Source: JBEKYD01 sp049509915 (GTDB taxonomy: Bacteria; Acidobacteriota; Terriglobia; Bryobacterales; Bryobacteraceae). From it: DNA of 17,837 nucleotides. This document shows positions 6,607 through 17,595 of the stretch, piece by piece. Location: NCBI GenBank assembly GCA_049509915.1, contig JBEKZL010000159.1:1-17837 (forward strand), in the 5' to 3' direction. Position numbers and translations under genes: made by a program. Each line of letters begins with the position of its first letter. Positions within the stretch are counted from its first letter, which is position 1. A model generated the notes under the pieces. The model had not been told where the DNA came from and made no database searches. It saw nothing but the letters and a program-made list of their open reading frames with translations.

Positions 6607-8205
6607 TCAGCTCAATTCCAAGTTCACCGTCGCCACCGAAAGCGCCGGCAGGGCGATGCGGAACGTCGCGCCATCCACGGCAACCTGGTGCGGCTGGATG
6701 GTAACGCGGTCGGGATGGTCGAAGCCATTGGCGGCGTTCCGGTCGCTATCGTGGAGGATCTGGGCCGTACCGCGCCGGGCGGAGGCGCCGCGCAGGGCGC
6801 ATTCCACTTCCATCGATGCGTCGGCGCGCGGATTCACCAGCGTAACAACCATCTCCGCGCCCTGGCGCGACGCCGATAGCGACAAGTCTTGCGCCGGTTC
6901 CGGCTGGCCGGGGGCGGGACTAAAGTCGGCCGCCTTGGGCCCGTCGGTCTCCACCTTCAACGCGGTCTTGGCGCGATGCCCCTTGAACAGCAGATAAGCG
7001 TAGTAAGTGGTAGTGCGCACGCTTTGGGCGCCCTCCGGACCATCGGTAACGAGCACCGATTGCAGCACGTTGACCATCTGGGCGATGTTGCACATGTAGA
7101 GCTTATCGGCCTGGCGATTGAACAGATTCAAGCCTAAGGCGGCGGCCACCGCGCTACGCATGGTGGATTGCTGCCAGAGGCGGCCGCGCTGCTGCTCGTC
7201 TTCACGCGGGATTCGGTCCCAGACGCCCCATTCGTCCAGAATCAGGCCGATGCGGCGCTGTGGATCGTAGCCGTCGAGCAGGGCTCGCTGCTGCACGATG
7301 GCCTGCTCCACCCGCGGGAAGATGTTGAACTGGCTCGCCATGGCCTCGTCGGTGAACTTCTCCGGCGGCAGGGCGCCGCGTTCGTAGAAGTGCATGGAGT
7401 ATCCGTCCGGCATGCGTCCGCCCGCCAGAGTTTCCAGGAATCCGTGGGTCCAGCGGGTATCGTTGCCGCTGGGGCCGCAGCCCACCAGGAAGGGGCGAGT
7501 GCCGCCGAAGGTGGGCGCGAATACGGCGTAGTGTCGGAACTCGGCCGCGGCGGCTTCGGGGCGAAACTGGCCGCCGCATCCCCATAGTTCGTTGCCCACG
7601 CCCCAATACTTCACGCCGAACGGCGACGGCGAACCGTTGGCGGCGCGCTCGTCGGCCAGGGCGCTGGCGGAGGGTTGGTTGCAATATTCCATCCAATCGC
7701 GCATTTCGCGCGGCTGGCCGGTGCCCACGTTGGCGGCGAAATACGGCTCGGCGCCGATCAGCCTGCAAAAAGCCACGAACTCATGGGTACCGAAGCTGTT
7801 GTCCTCAACATAGCCGCCCCAGTGAATGTTCACCCGCTTGGGACGCTTTTCGGCCGGCCCAATGCCGTCGCGCCAGTGATAATCGTCGGCAAAGCAGCCG
7901 CCCGGCCACCGCAGCACGGGCACGCCCAGCTCTTTCAGATAAGTGATGGCGTCCTGGCGAAAGCCGCCGACATTGGGAATGGGCGACTTCGGCCCCACCC
8001 ATATGCCGCCGTACACGCACGAGCCCAGGTGCTCGGCAAAATGGCCGTGGAACTCCGGCCGGACCGTGCCGATTTCGCTATCGGCCTGGATGATGGCTTT
8101 CCTCTTAGCAGCGGAATCGCCAAAGATTCCCTGCGGCAGCAGGGCGGCAAGCGTGGCCGCGGCGCCGGTGCGCGCAAAGTCGCGCCGGCTGAGACTTTCA
8201 GGCAT
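6607..8205 (-). CDS. Alpha-L-arabinofuranosidase, GH51 family, Tat-type signal
   Basis: A 532-residue glycosidase that should release terminal alpha-L-arabinofuranosyl residues from arabinan or arabinoxylan side chains with retention. The N-terminus ESLSRRDFARTG followed by a hydrophobic stretch is a twin-arginine signal, so export in folded form is likely. The (beta/alpha)8 domain begins at about 38 and includes FHGHFAEHLGSCVYGGIW and VLRWPGGCFADDYHW. The acid/base is probably Glu206 in WGVGNELWG and the nucleophile Glu325 in LILDEWGVW. The C-terminal beta-sandwich ends in SVATVNLELS. The start is uncertain: ATG at 8205, or GTG two codons upstream at 8211, with no strong Shine-Dalgarno for either. 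It is monocistronic, divergent from lhr. Confidence 0.93.
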   Translation of the reverse strand: MPESLSRRDFARTGAAATLAALLPQGIFGDSAAKRKAIIQADSEIGTVRPEFHGHFAEHLGSCVYGGIWVGPKSPIPNVGGFRQDAITYLKELGVPVLRWPGGCFADDYHWRDGIGPAEKRPKRVNIHWGGYVEDNSFGTHEFVAFCRLIGAEPYFAANVGTGQPREMRDWMEYCNQPSASALADERAANGSPSPFGVKYWGVGNELWGCGGQFRPEAAAAEFRHYAVFAPTFGGTRPFLVGCGPSGNDTRWTHGFLETLAGGRMPDGYSMHFYERGALPPEKFTDEAMASQFNIFPRVEQAIVQQRALLDGYDPQRRIGLILDEWGVWDRIPREDEQQRGRLWQQSTMRSAVAAALGLNLFNRQADKLYMCNIAQMVNVLQSVLVTDGPEGAQSVRTTTYYAYLLFKGHRAKTALKVETDGPKAADFSPAPGQPEPAQDLSLSASRQGAEMVVTLVNPRADASMEVECALRGASARRGTAQILHDSDRNAANGFDHPDRVTIQPHQVAVDGATFRIALPALSVATVNLELS

Positions 8206-8272
8206 AGCCACATCATACGGGGGCGAGGGGCGCGCCGCAAGCGCTCACAGCCGCGGCCCCGGTCTGGGCGGC

Positions 8273-8278
8273 TATACT
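8273..8278 (+). promoter_or_regulatory. Candidate -10 box (TATACT) close to the lhr start
   Basis: TATACT matches TATAAT at 5 of 6 positions and ends 11 bases before the GTG of lhr. Used as a -10 it would place the transcript start within a few bases of the start codon, giving a very short or absent leader. That fits the lack of a Shine-Dalgarno there. No convincing -35 is visible. Confidence 0.25.
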
Positions 8279-8289
8279 GAATAAAAGCG

Positions 8290-12456
<4,167 letters not shown>

Positions 12457-12489
12457 GTACTCCGGGAGGGCCCGTGAAAAAACAAATTC

Positions 12490-12551
12490 ATAGCCGCCGA
12501 TGAACACTGATAAATTATTTGATTTCTTCATCGACGTTCATCGGTGGCTAT
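12490..12551. repeat. Inverted repeat between convergent lhr and MFS genes
   Basis: ATAGCCGCCGATGAAC (12490-12505) pairs with GTTCATCGGTGGCTAT (12536-12551), 15 of 16 positions complementary, around a 30-base AT-rich centre. The motif CCGATGAACAC...GTTCATCGG is, to my memory, a dispersed intergenic sequence found in many unrelated bacterial genomes, where it yields spurious MNTDK-like translations. It fills the 116-base gap between the lhr stop (12456) and the MFS stop (12573), so it may act as a bidirectional terminator. Confidence 0.7.
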
Positions 12552-12572
12552 ATTTCTTCAAAGCTGTTCCAG

Positions 12573-13802
12573 TCAGCGATGTGTGCCCGCTTCAGCCGGG
12601 CGGATCTGGGGCAGAAATATCGCCAGCAGGCCGATGGCCGGCAGGAAAGCGCAGACCCGATAGACGAAGTCGATGCTGGTGAAATCGGCCAGTGCGCCCA
12701 GCACCGCCGCGCCGATGCCTCCCATGCCGAACGCCAGTCCGAAAAACAGGCCGGAAACGGTGCCGACTTTGCCGGGCATCAAATCCTGCGCGTAGACCAG
12801 AATCGCCGCGAAGGCCGAGGACAGCACCAGCCCGATCGTCACGCTGAGCACCCCAGTCCAAAAGAGGTTGGCGTAGGGCAGGACTAGCGTGAACGGCAGC
12901 ACGCCGAGAATGGAGCCCCAGATTATGTACTTGCGCCCGATGCGGTCGCCCAAAGGGCCGCCGACGAGTCCCCCGGTGGCAACCGCCGCCAGGAAGACGA
13001 ACAGGTGTACCTGCGCGGATTTCACCGAGACGCCGAACTTGCCCATGAGGAAGAACGTGTAATAGTTGGTGATGCTGGCCAGGTAAAAGAACTTGGAGAA
13101 CGTAAGCGCCATCAGCACCGCCAGCGCCCAACCCACCCGCCGCCCGGAGGCCGCGTGCGCGGATTGGAGCGGCGCGGGCCCGGTAATGCGCGCCGCGTGT
13201 TGCGCCTTGTGCCAGGAACCCACGCGCGCCAGCAGCAGCATGGCGATGAGCGCCGCGCCGGAAAACCAGGCGATGCTGCGCTGGCCCCGCGGGAGCACGA
13301 TGAAAGCCGCCAGCAGCGGTCCCAGCGACGATCCGCCCGTGCCGCCCAGCGCGAATAGCGATTGCGCCAGGCCGGGGCGTCCGCCGGATGCCATGCGCGC
13401 GATCCGCGAAGCCTCCGGATGGAAGATCGCCGACCCCACTCCGATCAGCCCCACCGACAGCAGAATCGCGCCGAAGCCCGGCGCCACCGAAAGCAGCCCC
13501 AGCCCCACGATGCTGGACGCCATCCCGGCGGGCAGCGCGAAATAGACCGGGCGGCGGTCCGTAGCGAAGCCCACCAGCGGCTGCAACAGCGAGGCGGTCA
13601 GTTGTCCAACCAGCGTGATCAGCCCGATTTGGCTGAAATCCAGCCGGTAACTGGACTTCAGTATCGGATAGACCGCGGGGATCAGCGACTGCAGGATATC
13701 GTTGACCAGGTGCGACACGCACACAGCCAGAAGAATGCCGGCGGCTGCGGCGGGAACTTTCCGCCCACCGGCAGATTGCGGGATCTCGGCAAGACCTGTC
13801 AC
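12573..13802 (-). CDS. MFS transporter, fosmidomycin-resistance (Fsr)-like
   Basis: A 409-residue inner-membrane major facilitator with about 12 hydrophobic helices, probably a proton-coupled drug or metabolite exporter. The first helix region SHLVNDILQSLIPAVYP followed by LKSSYRLDFSQIGLI resembles the Fsr subfamily. The loop 2-3 motif is LVGFATDRRP and the second-half counterpart is GGPLGDRIGRKYI. A charged loop of about 40 residues (about 190-230) separates the two halves. Start is GTG at 13802 without a clear Shine-Dalgarno. No internal Met occurs before the first helix, so this start is the best available. It lies 85 bases downstream of the pectin methylesterase on the same strand and could be co-transcribed with it. 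The substrate cannot be told from sequence. Confidence 0.85.
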   Translation of the reverse strand: MTGLAEIPQSAGGRKVPAAAAGILLAVCVSHLVNDILQSLIPAVYPILKSSYRLDFSQIGLITLVGQLTASLLQPLVGFATDRRPVYFALPAGMASSIVGLGLLSVAPGFGAILLSVGLIGVGSAIFHPEASRIARMASGGRPGLAQSLFALGGTGGSSLGPLLAAFIVLPRGQRSIAWFSGAALIAMLLLARVGSWHKAQHAARITGPAPLQSAHAASGRRVGWALAVLMALTFSKFFYLASITNYYTFFLMGKFGVSVKSAQVHLFVFLAAVATGGLVGGPLGDRIGRKYIIWGSILGVLPFTLVLPYANLFWTGVLSVTIGLVLSSAFAAILVYAQDLMPGKVGTVSGLFFGLAFGMGGIGAAVLGALADFTSIDFVYRVCAFLPAIGLLAIFLPQIRPAEAGTHR

Positions 13803-13887
13803 TCGTTCAATGCTAACCCGGCCGCCGTCAGCGAATTCTTCCCATCCCCTCGCCGCGGAAACCTCCCGTCCGGTTTGCTACGGTTCC

Positions 13888-14841
13888 TTATTTCCTGGGG
13901 TCCCATCCGTCGCTGCCGCGCAGGAAAACCTCGGGGCGGAATTGCCCGGCTTCGGCGGCGGTGAGCCGGTGCGCCCATGGCACGCGCGCATCCGGCCGGG
14001 CACCGGGGCCCGTAGAACCGTACTCGCCGTAGTACGCCGTTTTCTCGGCTTCCGGCTTATTCCAGTTGTCCCAGCCGCCGGGAATAATCTGCGGCCCCAT
14101 CCAGCAATCGATGTAGACCACCCGCGCGTAGACCCTCCAGGGACGTCCCAGCGCCACGCTATTCACTCCCTCTTCGGCGGTCAACCGCGAACGAAGAATC
14201 GCGTAGCCAGTGGGCTCGTCCGGCCGGGTTCGATTCACCGCCGTCAGGTAGCCGTTGCCCCGGCTGTGGATTTCGCAATCTTCGAAGACTGCCGCGGCGT
14301 GACCGAAAATGAAATCCACGTGCCCGGAAATGTAGCAGTGAATGTAATACTGCCTTCCACTGGCGGCGTAGAGCGTATCCTGCCAGCCGATGAAGCGGCA
14401 GTTGCGGAACCGGGCGCGGTCGGAATGCACCGAAACCGCCACCGCCTGCGCGCCCTGAGCCGGGTTTTCGAAGGTGATGTTCTCGGCTTCAAACGCGGCG
14501 CCGTTGACATCTACCGTCGCGCTGAAAAACGTGCCGCCAGTCTCCCTGGCGGTCTGCCCGTGCGTGATGATGGTCGTGGCCGGGTCGCTGCCGGCGAGAG
14601 TCACCCGCGGCATGTCCTGCGGCACAACCACCCGCTCGTTATAGGTGCCGGGGCGGATTTCGATGTATAGCCGGCCGTTCGGTCCGATAGGAGCTTTGTC
14701 CAGGGCATGGTCCACGGCATTCTGCACGGTGGGAAAGTCGCCGGTGCCATCGTGGGCCACCACTACGTGAACGTCCTGGGCGGCTGCCAGCGCCACGGCG
14801 GCGGCACCCGAGACCAGGAAAAATGCACGGATTGCACGCAT
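13888..14841 (-). CDS. Pectin methylesterase (CE8), secreted
   Basis: A 317-residue pectinesterase that should remove methyl esters from homogalacturonan outside the cytoplasm. A signal peptide covers about residues 1-21 (AFFLVSGAAAVALAAA-QD). The right-handed beta-helix carries the CE8 signatures: DGTGDFPTVQNAV at 31-43, GWQDTLY with probable catalytic Asp155, GHVDFIFG with probable nucleophile Asp176, and LGRPWR with Arg233. The frame extends upstream to a GTG at 14922. The ATG at 14839-14841 begins the signal peptide and follows a G-rich tract, and the upstream extension only reads the vapC stump in another frame, so I chose 14841. It is on the same strand as vapB and lies 26 bases after the vapC stump. 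Confidence 0.9.
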   Translation of the reverse strand: MRAIRAFFLVSGAAAVALAAAQDVHVVVAHDGTGDFPTVQNAVDHALDKAPIGPNGRLYIEIRPGTYNERVVVPQDMPRVTLAGSDPATTIITHGQTARETGGTFFSATVDVNGAAFEAENITFENPAQGAQAVAVSVHSDRARFRNCRFIGWQDTLYAASGRQYYIHCYISGHVDFIFGHAAAVFEDCEIHSRGNGYLTAVNRTRPDEPTGYAILRSRLTAEEGVNSVALGRPWRVYARVVYIDCWMGPQIIPGGWDNWNKPEAEKTAYYGEYGSTGPGARPDARVPWAHRLTAAEAGQFRPEVFLRGSDGWDPRK

Positions 14842-14867
14842 GAATCGCACCCCCCCGGACTCCGCGG

Positions 14868-14945
14868 TCAAGCTCGCGCTCGATCTGAATGAATATGCCG
14901 TTCCCAAACCAGCGCAAGCCACACGTTGGTGTCAAGGAAATTCAA
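14868..14945 (-). pseudogene. vapC: VapC toxin stump (N-terminal PIN-domain fragment, 25 codons)
   Basis: Immediately after and overlapping vapB, a minus-strand frame starts at TTG (14943-14945) and reads NFLDTNVWLALVWERHIH, then SDRARA, before TGA at 14868-14870. The segment FLDTNVWLAL is the typical beginning of a PIN-domain VapC ribonuclease, including its first acidic active-site residue (Asp5). A full VapC is about 130-145 residues. Here everything after residue 25 is gone, and the following bases do not read as PIN domain in any frame I checked. The TTG start overlaps the vapB stop, as in coupled vapBC operons. The remnant cannot be an active toxin. Confidence 0.75.
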
Positions 14946-15174
14946 TGAGCTCATAGAGTTTCTTGCTGGTAAGACTTACTTTAGGTCCCTTGGAGCGGAT
15001 CAGCGGAAAAACAACTCGCCCCCTTTTGGGCCGGTCGGGCTTCAGCAGCACCCGATCGATGCCGCGGGTCACCAGATCGCGCACGGAGCAGCCCTGTAGA
15101 GCCGCCTGCTCCTTCAGTCTCCGGTAGAGCGGGGCTGGAATGTCTATGGTCGTTCGGATCGTTTCCGGTGGCAC
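14932..15174 (-). CDS. vapB: VapB-type ribbon-helix-helix antitoxin (orphan)
   Basis: An 80-residue DNA-binding antitoxin. Residues about 5-42 form the ribbon-helix-helix (TIRTTIDIPAPLYRRLKEQA, then SVRDLVTRGIDRVL). The C-terminus FPLIRSKGP...KLYELIEFP is the toxin-neutralising segment usual in this VapB subfamily. Start is GTG at 15172-15174, with the strong Shine-Dalgarno GGAGAGGAG (15182-15190) seven bases upstream. The stop overlaps the start of the vapC stump. With its partner destroyed, the protein may survive as an autorepressor, or as an antitoxin against a VapC encoded elsewhere. The downstream pectinesterase may now depend on its promoter. Confidence 0.85.
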   Translation of the reverse strand: MPPETIRTTIDIPAPLYRRLKEQAALQGCSVRDLVTRGIDRVLLKPDRPKRGRVVFPLIRSKGPKVSLTSKKLYELIEFP

Positions 15175-15264
15175 GCTCTGACTCCTCTCCTATAATCTTC
15201 CATAAATATGCGTCCCCGCCACTTCGCGCTACAGTGAAGGTTGCTCTCCACCTCCCTTTCCCCC

Positions 15265-16011
15265 ATGTCAGTTCCTCTGCTGGCTACCGCGGTAGCATGG
15301 TGCGGGGCCGCGATGGGGCTGTGGCTGACGGGGCTGCGGCATCGCGTGGGCCCGGCGCTAGCCTTCAGCGCGGGAGTCTTGCTCGGCGTGACTGCATTCG
15401 GGCTGCTGCCGGAATTGGCCGGGGCCAATGGCTGGCCGGCCAGCCTGTTGCTCTTCGCCGCCGGCTACGGGCTCTTGCTGGCCATCAACCGGTTTGTCTA
15501 TCCGGTCTGCCCCACCTGCGCGCACGACCACGAGCACCGGGGCTGCTCCAGCGAACTGCACGGTTTCGGAGTGCCGTTGGTTTCCGCCGCGGCCATCCAC
15601 AGCTTCCTCGATGGCTGGAGCATCGTCAGCGTGCAACGGGCCGCCCCGCTGGGATTGCGCATCGCCGTCCCTCTGGCCATCACTTTGCATAAACTGCCGG
15701 AGGGCATCGCGCTCGGTGGCGTTTTGCGCGCCGCCGTGGCGTCCCGCGGCAAAGCGCTGCTGTGGAGCGGGCTGGCGGAAGGGGCGACGCTGGCGGGCGC
15801 GGCCCTGGGGATTGCGCTGGCCCCGCGGCTCGGCTTCGCCTGGACCAGTTACCCGCTGGGCATTACCGCCGGCTGGCTGTTTTACCTGGGCTACCACGCC
15901 GTCGAGGAAGAATGGAAGCGCCGCGGCGCCGTACCTGCCCTCACCGCCACCCTGGCTGGAGTGGCCGGCGCAGCGGTGGTTCAACGTGGGGCGGAAGCCC
16001 TGCTGCGGTAA
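15265..16011 (+). CDS. ZIP-family divalent metal transporter
   Basis: A 248-residue membrane protein with about 7-8 hydrophobic helices that should import Zn(II) or a related metal. The metal-site helices are visible: IHSFLDGWS at 111-119, with His and Asp where many ZIPs have HNxPEG, and HKLPEGIALGG at 142-152, the classical HxxPEG site. The loop at 82-94, CPTCAHDHEHRGC, is rich in Cys and His and probably binds metal. An in-frame TTG at 15241 is possible, but ATG at 15265 begins directly before the first helix. Neither has a good Shine-Dalgarno. It diverges from vapB and converges on the phosphoesterase with only 24 bases between stops. Confidence 0.88.
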   Translation: MSVPLLATAVAWCGAAMGLWLTGLRHRVGPALAFSAGVLLGVTAFGLLPELAGANGWPASLLLFAAGYGLLLAINRFVYPVCPTCAHDHEHRGCSSELHGFGVPLVSAAAIHSFLDGWSIVSVQRAAPLGLRIAVPLAITLHKLPEGIALGGVLRAAVASRGKALLWSGLAEGATLAGAALGIALAPRLGFAWTSYPLGITAGWLFYLGYHAVEEEWKRRGAVPALTATLAGVAGAAVVQRGAEALLR

Positions 16012-16035
16012 CACGCACGCGGGTTCGGTCGCGCG

Positions 16036-17550
16036 TCAGGGTGCGGAGCTGCCCGCCGCCGACGGGGCCGGTGGCGATCCGGCAACCCGGCCGACCTTTT
16101 GCTGCACGTCCGTCAGGTAGGCGGCCGCTTCAGCCCGCGTCGTGATCGCGGCGACGCGCGCCAGGATTAACTGGCGCCCGCCAGGCGAAACCTCCAGATC
16201 CCGGTGCATGGCGGAATGCAGAATTGCCGGCACGTTGCCCTCGTCCACCGGATCCGCCGGCCGTGTGACTGGCGTCACCGTCGCCGCCATCGCCGGCAAG
16301 GCCGCGCCGCTCCCCGCCCCCGAGTTTGCCGGCGGCGGCATCGTCGCCGGAGCGTCGTCCCGAGCCGCGCTCAAGGTGACGAGTTTGTCCAGGCGATTGG
16401 CGGACGCATCGCGGGCCGTCAATGCCTCCAAACCGAAAATCGCCTCTACCGTGGCCAGAATAGACGCGTGGTCGTAAAGCCTGTGGTCGATCTGGTTCTT
16501 TTCAATGAGCGGCGACACGATCACCGCCGGCACGCGCGGGCCATATTGCTCGAACGTGAAGCCGTTTTGATTGTATTTGGTGTTCGGCGCGGTATCGCCC
16601 GGATCGGCCGCCGCGGGTGGAATGGCGTGATCGAAGAACCCGCCGTGCTCGTCCCAGGTGACAATCAGCAGGCTGCTCGTCCACAATGGCGAGTTACGGA
16701 TCGCTTCGTAAGTCTGCTGGATCAGCCGTTCGCCCTGAGTCACGTCGCCCAGGGGATGCTGCGAGTCGCCCGCCTTGTAATCGTGCAGCGCGTCATAGCT
16801 CGGTTCGATGAATACATACTGCGGCGGAAAACTGGCGGCATTCAGGTCGCCGCTGAAAAGACTGTAGTGCCGGACGTCGCCGAGGGTGATGCCCTTCAGC
16901 GCGGCAGCCATCGGAAAATCGTCACCCCCATAGATGCGCCACGAAATACCCTTCCGCGACAGGGCGGCGAAGATGGTGCCGTTGGGGATTTGGAACCCGT
17001 CGAGCGTTTCCCACTCCACAATCTCCCCCGTGCTGGGGCTGTGGTCCAACCCGCCCGACGAAGCCGCGTGTACGAACATGCGGTTCGGCCACGTGGGGCC
17101 GGGCATCGACGCGTGCCAGTTATCGCAGAGCGCGAATTCGGCAGCCAGCGCGTTCAGTACCGGCAGCTGCGCCGGGGTATAACACTTCATGATCTCGGCG
17201 GGGTTCTTGCCCCCGCTCGCCACGTAAGCCGCGACGAATCCGCTGGCGTCGATCGGCGGATAGGCGCCGCCCCTTGGGTATTGCGCGCCGGCCCCGCAGA
17301 GTTGCGTGAGTACGTCCGGAAACTCGTGGCCCGGATCGGTCGGCATCGCCCAGTCGGCCCCCTCCGACACGGTGTAAGTTGCGCCGCCAAACTGGTTCGA
17401 CTCCGTCCCGCTCAGCCCATTGATCCCGGTGTCCCGCCCCGTGACGGCGTCGGTGCCGCGGATGCCGGAGAAACCCAGCAAGTGGTCGAAAGACCGGTTT
17501 TCCAACATGAGCACGAATACGTGCTCGATTCCAAGTGCCTGGCTGCTCAT
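16036..17550 (-). CDS. Phosphoesterase family protein (phospholipase C / acid phosphatase type)
   Basis: A 504-residue member of the phosphoesterase family (PF04185), which hydrolyses phosphate esters such as phosphatidylcholine. The signatures are ENRSFDH at 17-23 (probable metal ligands and nucleophile region), GPTWPNRMFVHAASSGG at 151-167 and TWDEHGGFFDH at 298-308. The catalytic part ends near residue 390. A tail of about 110 residues follows, with Pro/Ala/Gly/Ser-rich stretches around a conserved-looking helix (LEVSPGGRQLILARVAAITT). Unlike most bacterial phospholipases C there is no N-terminal signal peptide. The ATG at 17548-17550 is well supported by CTCCTCC (17557-17563, i.e. GGAGGAG on the coding strand) six bases away, so the missing signal is not a start error. 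Its exact substrate is unknown. Confidence 0.88.
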   Translation of the reverse strand: MSSQALGIEHVFVLMLENRSFDHLLGFSGIRGTDAVTGRDTGINGLSGTESNQFGGATYTVSEGADWAMPTDPGHEFPDVLTQLCGAGAQYPRGGAYPPIDASGFVAAYVASGGKNPAEIMKCYTPAQLPVLNALAAEFALCDNWHASMPGPTWPNRMFVHAASSGGLDHSPSTGEIVEWETLDGFQIPNGTIFAALSRKGISWRIYGGDDFPMAAALKGITLGDVRHYSLFSGDLNAASFPPQYVFIEPSYDALHDYKAGDSQHPLGDVTQGERLIQQTYEAIRNSPLWTSSLLIVTWDEHGGFFDHAIPPAAADPGDTAPNTKYNQNGFTFEQYGPRVPAVIVSPLIEKNQIDHRLYDHASILATVEAIFGLEALTARDASANRLDKLVTLSAARDDAPATMPPPANSGAGSGAALPAMAATVTPVTRPADPVDEGNVPAILHSAMHRDLEVSPGGRQLILARVAAITTRAEAAAYLTDVQQKVGRVAGSPPAPSAAGSSAP

Positions 17551-17579
17551 GACCCGCTCCTCCGCGTCCCAGTCTACTA

Positions 17580-17585
17580 TTTATA
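17580..17585 (-). promoter_or_regulatory. Candidate -10 box for the phosphoesterase gene
   Basis: TATAAA on the minus strand matches the -10 consensus at 5 of 6 positions, 29 bases upstream of the ATG. No clear -35 is found at the proper distance, so this is a weak call. Confidence 0.25.
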
Positions 17586-17595
17586 AGTCGAAGTT

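Noticed and set aside
12500..12682. Small ORF beginning MNTDKLFDFF between lhr and the MFS gene
   Set aside because: The MNTDK peptide comes from the dispersed inverted repeat and the remainder is antisense to the MFS gene, so it is not a real protein.
14842..14922. 27-residue N-terminal extension of the pectin methylesterase
   Set aside because: It reads the vapC stump in a different frame and precedes a proper signal peptide, so translation from 14841 is more likely.
16204..17586. 460-codon plus-strand ORF opposite the phosphoesterase
   Set aside because: The phosphoesterase motifs and Shine-Dalgarno are on the minus strand. This frame is an Arg/His-rich shadow.
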